Position numbers and translations under genes: made by a program. Positions 17,924 through 25,422 of a stretch of 37,493 bases of DNA are shown piece after piece; position 1 is the first letter of the stretch, and each line of letters starts with the position of its first letter. The notes under the pieces are model-generated. The model worked only from the letters and a program-made list of their open reading frames with translations, made no database searches and was not told the DNA's origin. The stretch is from Streptomyces globisporus. GTDB lineage: Bacteria; Actinomycetota; Actinomycetes; Streptomycetales; Streptomycetaceae. The DNA is taken from positions 1 to 37,493 of the forward strand of contig NZ_QWFA01000037.1 in assembly GCF_003501885.1 (NCBI RefSeq), in the 5' to 3' direction.

Positions 17924-18802
17924 TCATGCTCGCGGTGACAGGTGCTGTCCGAGAAAGGTGCGCATCGCGTCGGCCACGGTGTCGAGGTGGCTCTCCAGGA
18001 GGGAATGGCCCCCGTCCGGTATCAGCTGGATCTGGGCGTTCTCCAGGTCCTTCGCGAATGCCCGGGCTCCGTCGGGACCGAAGATCTCGTCCTTTGCTCC
18101 CCAGATCGCCAGCAGCGGGACCTGGCGGGTGCGGAAGTACTCGTGCAGCCGAGGGTACAGCGGCGGATTGGTGGCGTAGTCGCGGAAGAGGTCGAGCTGG
18201 ATCCGGTCGAGCCCGGGGCGTGAGATCTCGCGGTGGTCCGTGGCCCAGGTGTCGGGGTCCACGAGTTCCGGCTCGGCGACGCCGTGCGTGTACTGCCAGC
18301 GGATCGCCTCTTCGCTCAGCGCGCCCCGCAGGGCGGCTTCCGTCGAAGAGCCCGGCGACTGCGCGTACGCCCAGACCGGGGCCCAGAATTCGGGGACGAA
18401 CCCCTCGTCGTAGGCGTTGCCGTTCTGGGAGACGATCGCGGTGACGGCGTCGGGGTTGCGCAGTGCCAAGCGCCAGCCGATCGGGGCTCCGTAGTCCTGC
18501 ACGTAGATCGCGTAGCGCTCCACACCCAGCTGGCCCAGGAGGTCTTCGGTCACCTCGGCCAGGGCGTCGAAGGTGTAGTCGAAGTCGGCGGCCGGCGGCG
18601 TGGCGGACTGCCCGAAGCCCAGGTGGTCCGGGGCGATGACGTGGAACCGGTCGGCCAGTGCGGGCAGCAGGTGCCGGAACATGCGTGAACTCGTCGGGTA
18701 GCCGTGCAGCAGGACGACGGTGGGAGCGTCGGCGGGGCCGGCTTCCCGGTAGAAGACCCGGTGTCCTCGCACGGTGGTGAAGCGGTGTCGCACCTCGGCC
18801 AT
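17924..18802 (-). CDS. Alpha/beta hydrolase, epoxide hydrolase / haloalkane dehalogenase type
   Basis: A 292-residue hydrolase. LLHGYPTSSRMFRHLLPALA supplies the oxyanion loop with HGYP at 33-36. VIAPDHLGFGQS follows, and the nucleophile is D103 in VQDYGAPIGWRLA. An aspartate rather than serine nucleophile places it with epoxide hydrolases and dehalogenases. The acid/base region is WGAKDEIFG and the histidine DGGHSLLES. The ATG at 18802 after AAGGGG is preferred to one 28 codons upstream, which would lie within the divergent promoter. It is divergent from the CGNR regulator at 18912, and the palindrome at 18849-18872 between them is a probable operator. The substrate is unknown. Confidence 0.88.
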   Translation of the reverse strand: MAEVRHRFTTVRGHRVFYREAGPADAPTVVLLHGYPTSSRMFRHLLPALADRFHVIAPDHLGFGQSATPPAADFDYTFDALAEVTEDLLGQLGVERYAIYVQDYGAPIGWRLALRNPDAVTAIVSQNGNAYDEGFVPEFWAPVWAYAQSPGSSTEAALRGALSEEAIRWQYTHGVAEPELVDPDTWATDHREISRPGLDRIQLDLFRDYATNPPLYPRLHEYFRTRQVPLLAIWGAKDEIFGPDGARAFAKDLENAQIQLIPDGGHSLLESHLDTVADAMRTFLGQHLSPRA

Positions 18803-18848
18803 GATTAACCCCTTCAATCTGTTTTGCTGGTTAGGTCTCTCCTTTCGA

Positions 18849-18872
18849 AGGTTGCCTCGCGAGGTGTAACCT
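18849..18872. promoter_or_regulatory. Operator-like palindrome between hydrolase and CGNR regulator
   Basis: Arms AGGTT (18849-18853) and AACCT (18868-18872) surround the perfect palindrome CCTCGCGAGG (18855-18864). The site lies 46 bases from the hydrolase start and 39 from the regulator start. An autoregulating CGNR protein controlling the divergent hydrolase is the simplest reading. Confidence 0.5.
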
Positions 18873-18911
18873 GTCAAGCGCGGCAATGTGGTTATGTGTC
18901 AAAGGAGGATC

Positions 18912-19418
18912 ATGGCAACCGGTGACACACTTCTCGAAGCGCTCAACAGCACACCGGTGCGCGACGGCGCTCCGGTCGACCTGTGGCTGGACGGACCGGA
19001 GCTGAGCCGGTGGGCCATCCAGCACGGGGGAGAGGGTGCCGCCGCGGAGCGGGAGTGGCTCAGGACGATCCGCGACACGCTTCAGGCCGTCGTGCGCGGT
19101 GAGAGCGACCCGGACGTCCTCCTCCCGTTGCTGACTGGTGTACGCAAGGTGCCCCGCCTCGCCGACGCCCGTCTGGAATGGGTCGTGGACGTCGAGGCGG
19201 AGCGCCGCCTGGCCGTCGAGCTGGTCCTCGAGTGGGCGCGCCTCCAGACGTCGTCCCCGGGCAGACTGCGACCCTGCGCGAACAGCGAGTGCCGTCTGTT
19301 CCTGCTGGACCGGAGCCGGGCGAACACCGCACGCTGGTGCTCCATGAAGACCTGCGGCAACCGGCTCAAGGCGCGTCGGCACCACGAGCGGCGACGCCCG
19401 GCCCCGCCGCCGGCGTAG
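18912..19418 (+). CDS. CGNR zinc-finger regulator
   Basis: A 168-residue protein with an N-terminal ABATE-like (DUF1470) helical domain and a C-terminal CGNR zinc finger. The finger reads LRPCANSECRLFLLDRS then WCSMKTCGNRLKARRH, with four cysteines and the name-giving CGNR. Such proteins are presumed DNA-binding regulators, often next to the enzyme gene they control. The ATG at 18912 has a perfect GGAGG, so the ATG at 18888 is rejected. Divergent orientation and the shared palindrome suggest control of the epoxide-hydrolase-like gene. The tail is Arg/Pro-rich. Confidence 0.9.
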   Translation: MATGDTLLEALNSTPVRDGAPVDLWLDGPELSRWAIQHGGEGAAAEREWLRTIRDTLQAVVRGESDPDVLLPLLTGVRKVPRLADARLEWVVDVEAERRLAVELVLEWARLQTSSPGRLRPCANSECRLFLLDRSRANTARWCSMKTCGNRLKARRHHERRRPAPPPA

Positions 19419-19443
19419 TCCGATGCGGCCGAAGCCGGACCGC

Positions 19444-19491
19444 CCGCCGCCTGGAAGCGAACCGGAGGAGCGAACCGGCAGGGCGGCGGGC
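19444..19491 (+). terminator. Hairpin after the CGNR gene
   Basis: CCCGCCGCC (19444-19452) pairs with GGCGGCGGG (19483-19491). The loop contains GCGAACCGG twice. It starts 25 bases after the stop codon and probably ends the CGNR transcript. Confidence 0.45.
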
Positions 19492-20192
19492 CACCGATTC
19501 GCCGCCCCGCGGCTCCGTCGGCCGGAGACTCAGCCGCCCGGCGGGGTGCCGCCCGGCCCGCGCGGGTCGACCAAGTCGCGGCGAACGCGAGCGAGCCGGG
19601 CAGCACCGGCACCAGCAGCGGTATGGACCAGGCCAGGAGGGCGGCCAGGACCACGGCCCCGGCCAGGACGAACGTGCCGCGCGGATCGCCGAACGAGCGG
19701 ACCGGCCCCACGCGCACCGACAACCGGTGCCGAGCGTCCAGCACGGTCGTCCGCAGCCCCACCACCACGCCCGCCAGGGCGAACGTCCGTCCCCTCCGCG
19801 GTCACCACCGCGCTCAACGAGGTCTCCACCACGAACGCGAGCCTGCTGCCAACCGCCCTGCGCATCCTCGGTGCCCTCAGAACCCCCGACCGACTCCGAC
19901 TTCACCGACCACATCCGCACCCTCATCGCCACCGACACCACCCCCGCCCGCATCCGCAACCGGCTCCAGCCACGCCCCAAGGCCTCGAAGCCCCTGATCG
20001 CGACCGCCCGCCGTCACCGCACCTGGGCATGGGGATGATGGGCAAGGGACGTGCACGGCCCCATCCCCGCGGCGCTTACTCCGGCGGTCGGCGCTGATTC
20101 GTCGGGAGCATGAGCGAAGGGCCTGTGCCGCAATGGCGCAAGCCCTTCACCCGCATCTGGAACTATGGAGTTGTGTGTGCCCGGGTTCGGGG
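19492..20192. other. Gene-poor stretch with a possible membrane-protein remnant
   Basis: No intact gene is supported. On the minus strand (about 19570-19865) LAFVVETSLSAVVTAEGTD is followed in another frame by FALAGVVVGLRTTVLDARHR and TFVLAGAVVLAALLAWSIPL. This looks like a small membrane protein with one frameshift, but I cannot name a family. The 3' part (19870-20100) has a plus-strand frame with TLIATDTTPARIRNRLQPRP, unrecognised. Confidence 0.35.
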
Positions 20193-20420
20193 TCAGCGGA
20201 CCATCCAGCCGCGCTCCGCGTCGAAGTAGGTTGCCTGCCCCTTGATGGTGGTGATCCCGTACGGGCCGCCGAGGTTCTGGTACTCGCCGCTGGCCCAGCC
20301 GGCCTCGATGCCTGCGTGGCCGCCGGCGTGGGCGTCCCAGTCGTTCGCGGAAGCCGGGGCTGCGGCGACGAAGCCGGCTGCGGCGACAGCCGCCAGGGTG
20401 ATCGCGATACGACGGATCAT
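20193..20420 (-). CDS. Small secreted protein
   Basis: A 75-residue protein with a clean signal peptide (MIRRIAITLAAVAAAGFVAA, cleaved after about APASA) and a 50-residue mature part containing two Gly/Ala/Tyr-rich turns and no cysteine. The ATG at 20420 follows GAGGAGA with ideal spacing. Such small exported proteins are frequent in Streptomyces accessory arms and have no known role. Confidence 0.75.
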   Translation of the reverse strand: MIRRIAITLAAVAAAGFVAAAPASANDWDAHAGGHAGIEAGWASGEYQNLGGPYGITTIKGQATYFDAERGWMVR

Positions 20421-20606
20421 GAATGTTCTCCTCGTGTCATAGGCCTGTGCGCGTGCAGCCACCTTGACCACCAGACCGATCGACGGCACACACGGCACGC
20501 AGAGAATCCAGGTACAAAGAACCTGATCGGCTGCCCTACGGCCCTGACTCGTCCTCCAGGGAACCGGTCATGCTCACCGCTCTGCCGATCTCATCCAGTG
20601 GTCAGT

Positions 20607-20628
20607 CACCCGCTTCTAGGGGCGGGTG
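20607..20628. terminator. Hairpin in the intergenic region
   Basis: CACCCGC (20607-20613) and GCGGGTG (20622-20628) form a 7-bp stem with an 8-base loop. It lies between two divergent secreted-protein genes (20420 and 20808), so it may be a leader structure rather than a terminator. The rest of 20421-20807 shows nothing else. Confidence 0.35.
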
Positions 20629-20807
20629 GCACGGGTACTCGGCCGGGCCTCGAAGCGCAGCCAGCATGCTGAACTGGCTGTATTGATCCCGAGCGCCGGC
20701 GGCGCGGCCGGACGTCGCCGGTACGAGGTGGTATGAGGTGAGCTCGACCGGGTGAACCGCCCTCGCCGCCCGTGACGGTGGAGGCCGCTGGGCGGGTTGA
20801 GCCGTCC

Positions 20808-21248
20808 ATGAACCGAAAGATCATTCCCGCCGCTGCTCTAACCGTCGTCCTGGTCCCGGTGGCCGTCGCTCCCTCTGTGTCGGCGGAGCCGGCCGCGGTG
20901 CGGACGTACGTCGACACCCGCGTCCGTGACTGCGCGGGGTCCGGCTCCGGCTGCCGCCCCGGGGTTGTGGTCCACCACTGGCACCGCCGTGGTGCCGACT
21001 CCCGTGGGGTGGGCTGGGTGTACGCGTCCCGGGAGGGTGTCCGTTCCGGGACGGCCCGGTGGCTGGTGAAGAAGCCCGGCGGTACCTGGAAGACGGGCGG
21101 GAGCTGGAAGCGCGCGCACCGGGTGGGCAGCCACGTGGAGACGTCCTGGGGACGGGACGGGCACACCGGCCCGAAGTACCCGCGCAACACGAAGCTCTGC
21201 GTGGAGTTCCGGGGCCTGACCACGAAAGCCTGCGTCACGCTCAAGTGA
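20808..21248 (+). CDS. Secreted cysteine-containing basic protein
   Basis: A 146-residue exported protein: signal peptide MNRKIIPAAALTVVLVPVAV through about VSAEP, then a basic mature domain with four cysteines (VRDCAGSGSGCRPG; KLCVEFRGLTTKACVTLK), suggesting two disulfides. The first pair frames a Gly/Ser loop, and the second closes the C-terminal strand. The ATG at 20808 is chosen because the upstream start would mask the signal peptide. No family recognised. Confidence 0.72.
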   Translation: MNRKIIPAAALTVVLVPVAVAPSVSAEPAAVRTYVDTRVRDCAGSGSGCRPGVVVHHWHRRGADSRGVGWVYASREGVRSGTARWLVKKPGGTWKTGGSWKRAHRVGSHVETSWGRDGHTGPKYPRNTKLCVEFRGLTTKACVTLK

Positions 21249-21315
21249 CCCCCGACGGCCGGGGCCGGGCGGACTCGACTGGCCCCAGAATTCGAACATG
21301 CGATCTAATTAGTGG

Positions 21316-21555
21316 ATGGACCGCTTCCCCTTCCCCGACGACCTGATCGCAGCCCAACAGCAGTGGCACGCCACCTACCGCGCCCTCGCCGCACCACGCC
21401 CGCGTCATGCCACCGAGCTGCGCCGCCGCCTGCTCCTGCTGTCGGTCCGGATCGAGTGGCACCCCTTCTGGTCGACTCCGGCCGGGTGGTCGCCTGCGGC
21501 GCGGGTGGAGCTGCGCCGTATGACGGCCGGGGACCGGCGGACGGAGGCGGCGTGA
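21316..21555 (+). CDS. Small hypothetical protein
   Basis: A 79-residue Arg/Trp-rich protein (IEWHPFWSTP near 46-55). Its stop overlaps the GTG start of the LexA-like gene by three bases, so the two are translationally coupled. The upstream sequence CTAATTAG is a small palindrome near the probable promoter. No family recognised. Confidence 0.6.
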   Translation: MDRFPFPDDLIAAQQQWHATYRALAAPRPRHATELRRRLLLLSVRIEWHPFWSTPAGWSPAARVELRRMTAGDRRTEAA

Positions 21556-21857
21556 GGCGCGAGCCCCGCCCTCTCACCGCCCGGCAGGAAGCGGTCCTGG
21601 CGGTCATCCGGTCGTGGCTCACCGAGCACGGGCATGGGCCCACGGTGCGGGAGATCGGGGCGCGGGTCGGTCTCTCCAGCACGAGTTCCGTCGCCCATCA
21701 GCTCGGCCGGCTCGAAGCGCGCGGGCTGATCACCCGGACCGGCCGGGACTGGAGCACGTGCGTCCTGGTCGAGGAGCCGCCCGCACGGCGACCGGGGCTG
21801 CGGAGCCGGGGACCCGGCGGAGGAGCAGACCGGTATGAACGACGACCTGCCCCCTGA
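21552..21857 (+). CDS. LexA-like DNA-binding protein without protease domain
   Basis: A 101-residue protein from the GTG at 21552. LTARQEAVLAVIRSWLTEHG, then PTVREIGARVGLSSTSSVAH and LGRLEARGLITR, form the winged helix of LexA (residues 6-65). The serine-lysine autoprotease domain of LexA is absent. It may act as a small repressor on SOS-like boxes, perhaps competing with host LexA, but without RecA-triggered self-cleavage. It overlaps the genes before and after it, indicating an operon 21316-22203. Confidence 0.8.
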   Translation: MRREPRPLTARQEAVLAVIRSWLTEHGHGPTVREIGARVGLSSTSSVAHQLGRLEARGLITRTGRDWSTCVLVEEPPARRPGLRSRGPGGGADRYERRPAP

Positions 21858-22203
21858 CCTGGCGCGTCTGCGGACGCTGGAGACGTGGGCGGTCCACTAC
21901 CTGGCGCGTATCCGTACGCGGATCGCGGCCGTCGAGCGGCAGCAGGCGCAGCCCCAGCCGGCCCCGGCACCCACGGCCGCGCCTGCGCCGCCCGCCGCCG
22001 GGCCGCGCCGTGCGCGGACGCCTGACTGGGGCATCACCGAGACCGGCGTTGGGACGTCGGCCGCTGAGGTCCACCAGGGCGACTGCTGGGCCACGGGCAG
22101 GGCCCTGCGGCCGGTCACCGCGGAGCGCGCCCGCGCCGAGCTGGCCGGAGGTACGCGGGCCTGCGCGGTGTGCCGCCCGGACAGGATCCTCCGGAGGCCG
22201 TGA
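21835..22203 (+). CDS. DUF6233 family protein
   Basis: A 122-residue protein of the DUF6233 type found on Streptomyces plasmids and chromosome arms. Its features are an N-terminal LPPDLARLRTLETWAVHYL helix, a Pro/Ala linker, a VHQGDCWATG centre and the C-terminal PVTAERARAELAGG with CAVCRPDR. Cys and His in the last 50 residues (HQGDC...CAVC) could bind a metal. Function unknown. It overlaps the LexA-like gene by 23 bases. A decayed second copy lies at 24000-24241. Confidence 0.8.
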   Translation: MNDDLPPDLARLRTLETWAVHYLARIRTRIAAVERQQAQPQPAPAPTAAPAPPAAGPRRARTPDWGITETGVGTSAAEVHQGDCWATGRALRPVTAERARAELAGGTRACAVCRPDRILRRP

Positions 22204-22282
22204 CCGCCGGGCCGGTGCGGAGGCCAGGCCGCCGGGGTGGGGGAGGGGCCGTCGCGGGCCGGTGAGGGTCGAATCGGTCGTG

Positions 22283-22669
22283 TTAGCGGGGGAGGAGGGC
22301 GCGGACGGTCTTGCCGCCGGAGGGCCCGGGGGTGACCGAGGTGGTGCGGGCGAGGCGGTTGACCATGGGCCAGCCGAAGCCGCCGGTCCTGCCGCTCAGG
22401 TCGGGGGTGCGCATACGTGGTGCCTGCGGGCTGCCGTCGTGCACGGCTACTTCGATGGTGTCCGGGTGTGCGGTCAGGTCCAGGGTGCAGGTGCCGCCGC
22501 CGTGGCGCAGGGCGTTGGTGACGAGTTCGGACACGACCAGGAGCACCGTGTCGGCGGCCTCGGCCGGGATCGGGTGTGAGAGACCTGCGAGGAAGTCCCG
22601 GGTGCTGGCGCGTGCGCCGGCGGCGGATGTCGATTGCGCGGGTGCGACCGTGACGCTCATCGTGTCCAT
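22283..22669 (-). CDS. Anti-sigma-type ATP-binding (HATPase_c_2) protein
   Basis: A 128-residue single-domain GHKL ATPase. The N-box is VVSELVTNALRHGGG, followed by G1 EVAVHDGSPQAPR and G2 GGFGWPMVNRLA. This is the RsbW/SpoIIAB-like form abundant in Streptomyces, where such proteins bind or phosphorylate anti-sigma antagonists. No sigma factor or antagonist gene lies next to it, so its partner is unknown. The ATG at 22669 has AGGGTG upstream. It converges with the DUF6233 gene. Confidence 0.88.
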   Translation of the reverse strand: MDTMSVTVAPAQSTSAAGARASTRDFLAGLSHPIPAEAADTVLLVVSELVTNALRHGGGTCTLDLTAHPDTIEVAVHDGSPQAPRMRTPDLSGRTGGFGWPMVNRLARTTSVTPGPSGGKTVRALLPR

Positions 22670-22889
22670 CGGTCACCCTGCCTTCTGCGTCGTCCTGCCC
22701 GGTTGGTTGTCTGCGGGGTGCTCCTGCCCGGCTTGTGGCCCTTGAACCCCGGCGCTGTAGCTGTTGGAGGCCGATTACCTCGCCGCCGAGCACACGAAAA
22801 TCTATGTTGGCTGGAGTAGACATTGGAGGATCGTGTGGCTATGGTTTCTCTCGTAGTCAAGGAAGTCAGCAGGGCCCGGCAGAGACGAA

Positions 22890-23454
22890 CTGGCGGGCAG
22901 CAGTACCAGTAGGTGCAGTTGGCAGGACGGTGCGGTGGCGGAGTTTCGAAGCCAGGGTTGTTGCAGGACGGCGACGGGACTGGCGACCGGACCGGGTGGC
23001 CCGCAGTGATCAGGGGCCGCCGTTAAGCAGTACCCAGTAAGTGCAGTACCGCAGTGCAAGCAAGTGAGCAGCACCTCGGTGAAGGCGTCGGCTGCGGGCG
23101 CGCGCACCGGGAAGTTCGGCAGTGGGGTTCTAAGCCAGAGCAGACGCGTGACGGGCGACGGGGCTGGCTGCCGAAGTGGCGCTGTGACAGGCCACCAGCA
23201 GTTCGCATCACCAGCAGTACGCAGTTCCCGTTTGGTAAGTGATTCATCCAGAGGAAGAACGGAGGAACCAGGCACCATCAGGATCGCCCGGACGCCACGC
23301 GAGTCCGGGTACCGCAGGACATCGTTAGTGAGGTGGTCTCCGGTCAAGCAACCGCGATCCCCGCACACCCGGCGAAACTAAAGCTCAGGTCGGGTCGGCG
23401 GAAACAGAAGGTCGGCGCAGTACCAGGGCCGGCAGATGGTGTAGCAGTTCCTTC
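22890..23454 (+). repeat. GCAGTACC-rich leader upstream of the MerR-like gene
   Basis: About 570 bases without a supported gene but rich in GCAGTACC/GCAGTTCC-type words. The longest pair is AGCAGTACCAGTAGGTGCAGT (22899-22919) and its near copy AGCAGTACCCAGTAAGTGCAGT (23026-23047). Further copies lie at about 23043, 23200, 23213, 23417 and 23443. Spacing is irregular. GC content is lower than in the flanks. It may be a structured leader RNA or protein-binding array. Confidence 0.5.
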
Positions 23455-23485
23455 GGGGCCCTGGTGCCACAGGCACCAGGGCCCC
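23455..23485 (+). terminator. Strong hairpin 26 bases before the MerR-like gene
   Basis: GGGGCCCTGGTGCC (23455-23468) and GGCACCAGGGCCCC (23472-23485) form a perfect 14-bp stem with the loop ACA. It lies between the GCAGTACC-rich leader and the ribosome site. It could terminate or attenuate transcription, or block a 5' exonuclease. The arm core CCTGGTGCC recurs at 25259. Confidence 0.6.
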
Positions 23486-23510
23486 TCCACGTGTTACCCA
23501 GAGAGGTGCG

Positions 23511-23849
23511 ATGACCGCAGACGACTCGTTCAACCGGCTCGATGACGACGATTACCCTGCCTACACCATGGGCCGGGCCGCCGAAATGCTCGGCACCACC
23601 CAGGGCTTCCTGCGCGCCATCGGCGAGGCCCGCCTCATCACCCCGCTCCGCTCGGCGGGTGGTCACCGCCGCTACTCCCGCTACCAGCTGCGCATCGCCG
23701 CCCGCGCCCGCGAACTCGTCGACCACGGCACACCGGTCGAGGCCGCCTGCCGCATCGTCATCCTCGAAGACCAGCTTCAAGAAGCACAACGGATCAACGC
23801 CGAGTACCGCCGCGCCGCCGAATCGGTGGACCCGCCCACCGCGGCCTGA
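23511..23849 (+). CDS. MerR-like helix-turn-helix protein
   Basis: A 112-residue protein. PAYTMGRAAEMLGTTQGFLR (16-35) is a MerR-type HTH and PLRSAGGHRRYSRYQLR (about 43-59) its wing, followed by a coiled-coil-like helix VILEDQLQEAQRINAEYRRA. It lacks an effector domain. BldC-like small MerR proteins of this size control development in Streptomyces, and this is one of the common accessory paralogues. The ATG at 23511 follows AGAGAGG. Expression probably depends on the long leader and the hairpin just upstream. Confidence 0.85.
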   Translation: MTADDSFNRLDDDDYPAYTMGRAAEMLGTTQGFLRAIGEARLITPLRSAGGHRRYSRYQLRIAARARELVDHGTPVEAACRIVILEDQLQEAQRINAEYRRAAESVDPPTAA

Positions 23850-23999
23850 AACGGCCAGGGCCTCTTTCTCATAAGCATGCCGCCCGGAACGCGCTGCGTT
23901 CCGGGCGACTCCGTCTCCAGCGGCCCTTGAACCCGAAACGGTCAGCCGCCGCACGATCGCCAGGGCCGGTCCGTCCAGGTGGGACCACTGGACAGTCGC

Positions 24000-24241
24000 T
24001 GCCGCCGTCCGCCTCCGCCGCGGTCCGCCGCTGGGCTGCGAAGGGCGCGGACGCCTGCCTTGGGCCTCGCGGAGGGCGGTATCGGGTCCCTGTCCCTCAG
24101 GTCCACCGGAGTGGCTGCTGGGCCGGGGGCCGGGGCCGGTCGCTGGTGCCGGTCAGTGCGGAGCGCGCCCGCGCCGAGCTGGTCGGCGGTGCGCAGCCGT
24201 GCGCGGTATGCCGCCCGGACAGGGTGCTGACCCGGCCGTGA
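24000..24241 (+). pseudogene. Decayed DUF6233 paralogue
   Basis: The final frame LVPVSAERARAELVGGAQPC with AVCRPDRVLTRP is a close copy of the end of the DUF6233 gene at 21835-22203. The middle, LGLAEGGIGSLSLRSTG, corresponds to WGITETGVGTSAAEVHQG but is in another frame, and the N-terminal half is lost. At least one frameshift is present. Confidence 0.65.
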
Positions 24242-24333
24242 CGCGTGTGATCTTGTCCGGCCAGGTGCTAGGAGGATCTGTTGCCGGGCAAGATAACCCT
24301 GGTCAGAAGTGCCGGAGCAGAGGAGTGAAAGGC

Positions 24334-25026
24334 ATGGACTGGCAGGGGTTCGCGGAGCAGATAGGCGACATGGCGCATGATCTGCTGGAGCAGCCTTCGG
24401 TGGACGCCACGCTGGGGCGCATCACCGAGTCGGCCGCCAAGCTGGTGGCGGGGTGCGACGCGGCGGGGATCCTCGTGCTGAGCGCAGAATGCGTGTCGCT
24501 GGCTCCGACGGAGCCGTGGGTGGCGGAACTGGACCAGCTCCAGCGCAAGCTGGGCCAGGGGCCGTGCTTCGACGCTGCCCACCCTTCGACGGGGGAGCGG
24601 GTGTTGAGGATGGCGGACTTCACCGAGGCGGAGCCACGGTGGGCCGACTTCGTGGCCGAGGCCCGGAAGTGGGGGGTGGGCAGCATGATGGGCTTCCTGC
24701 TGTACACCGAGGACGAGGACTTCGGCGCGCTGAACTTCTACTCCCGCCGGCCCGGAGCCTTCACCGAGGAGAGCGAGCGGGCCGGAGTGATCCTCGCCTC
24801 CCACGCTGCAGTCGCCCTGTCCGCCGCCCGCACCCACGCCCAGATGGAACAGGCCCTGGCCACCCGCCACCAGATCGGGCAGGCGATGGGCATCCTCATG
24901 GCCCGCCACAACATCCCCGAGAACCAGGCCTTCAACACCCTGCGCCGCTACTCGCAGGACAACAACGTCAAGCTCCGCGAAGTGGCCCTGCTGGTGTGTG
25001 AGCAGGGCGCTCTCCCTCAGCCCTGA
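24334..25026 (+). CDS. GAF and ANTAR domain protein
   Basis: A 230-residue signalling protein. A GAF domain covers about 20-165 (LGRITESAAKLVAGCDAAG, then GPCFDAAHPSTGER and LNFYSRRPGAF). An ANTAR RNA-binding domain follows at about 170-225 (ALATRHQIGQAMGILMARHN, then AFNTLRRYSQDNNVKLREVA). ANTAR proteins bind paired hairpins in nascent RNA and prevent termination; the GAF domain would sense a ligand or redox state. The ATG at 24334 has GAGGAG upstream. Its RNA targets are unknown, but several strong hairpins lie near (23455, 25259). Confidence 0.92.
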   Translation: MDWQGFAEQIGDMAHDLLEQPSVDATLGRITESAAKLVAGCDAAGILVLSAECVSLAPTEPWVAELDQLQRKLGQGPCFDAAHPSTGERVLRMADFTEAEPRWADFVAEARKWGVGSMMGFLLYTEDEDFGALNFYSRRPGAFTEESERAGVILASHAAVALSAARTHAQMEQALATRHQIGQAMGILMARHNIPENQAFNTLRRYSQDNNVKLREVALLVCEQGALPQP

Positions 25027-25258
25027 ACCTGGGCAGCAAGGGCGGGCCCCCCGGCAGCCGTTCCGCACCGGGGAGCCCTGGGCCGGGGCCGCCCCCCGGG
25101 GGAGCGTCGCCGTCCCGACCTGACCGCCGGAGTTCCCTCTGCTTTCCTCGGTAAACGGGCCCCGTTGGTGTGTCCGTACGCGGGGATAGGGTCGGGGGCA
25201 GACCGCGCCGTATGGGTGTGCGGGACAGGCCCGGGTCTCCTGGAGTACGGCTCGGGCC

Positions 25259-25294
25259 CCTGGTGCCGGTGGCAGCCCTGCCGCCGGCACCAGG
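25259..25294 (+). terminator. Hairpin upstream of the secreted nuclease
   Basis: CCTGGTGCCGG (25259-25269) pairs with CCGGCACCAGG (25284-25294). It shares the core CCTGGTGCC/GGCACCAGG with the hairpin at 23455-23485. It lies in the 396-base region between the GAF-ANTAR gene and the nuclease gene, in which I see nothing else. Confidence 0.5.
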
Positions 25295-25422
25295 CCCCGG
25301 CCCACGGACTTCGTCGGGGCGGGCCTGGCGGAGCGTTTCTCCGGTGAACCTCTTCCCCCGGGCGGGTGAGCACCAGGCGCAGGGCCTCACCGGGTGCAGG
25401 GTGCGGCCGGTAGAACGCCGGG

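Noticed and set aside
22802..23368. 188-codon minus-strand frame through the repeat-rich leader
   Set aside because: No domain, no ribosome site, composition unlike Streptomyces genes, and it is broken by the repeat structure.
22890..23454. Possible CRISPR array in the GCAGTACC-rich region
   Set aside because: Repeats are 8-20 bases long, irregularly spaced and degenerate, with no constant spacer length and no cas genes.
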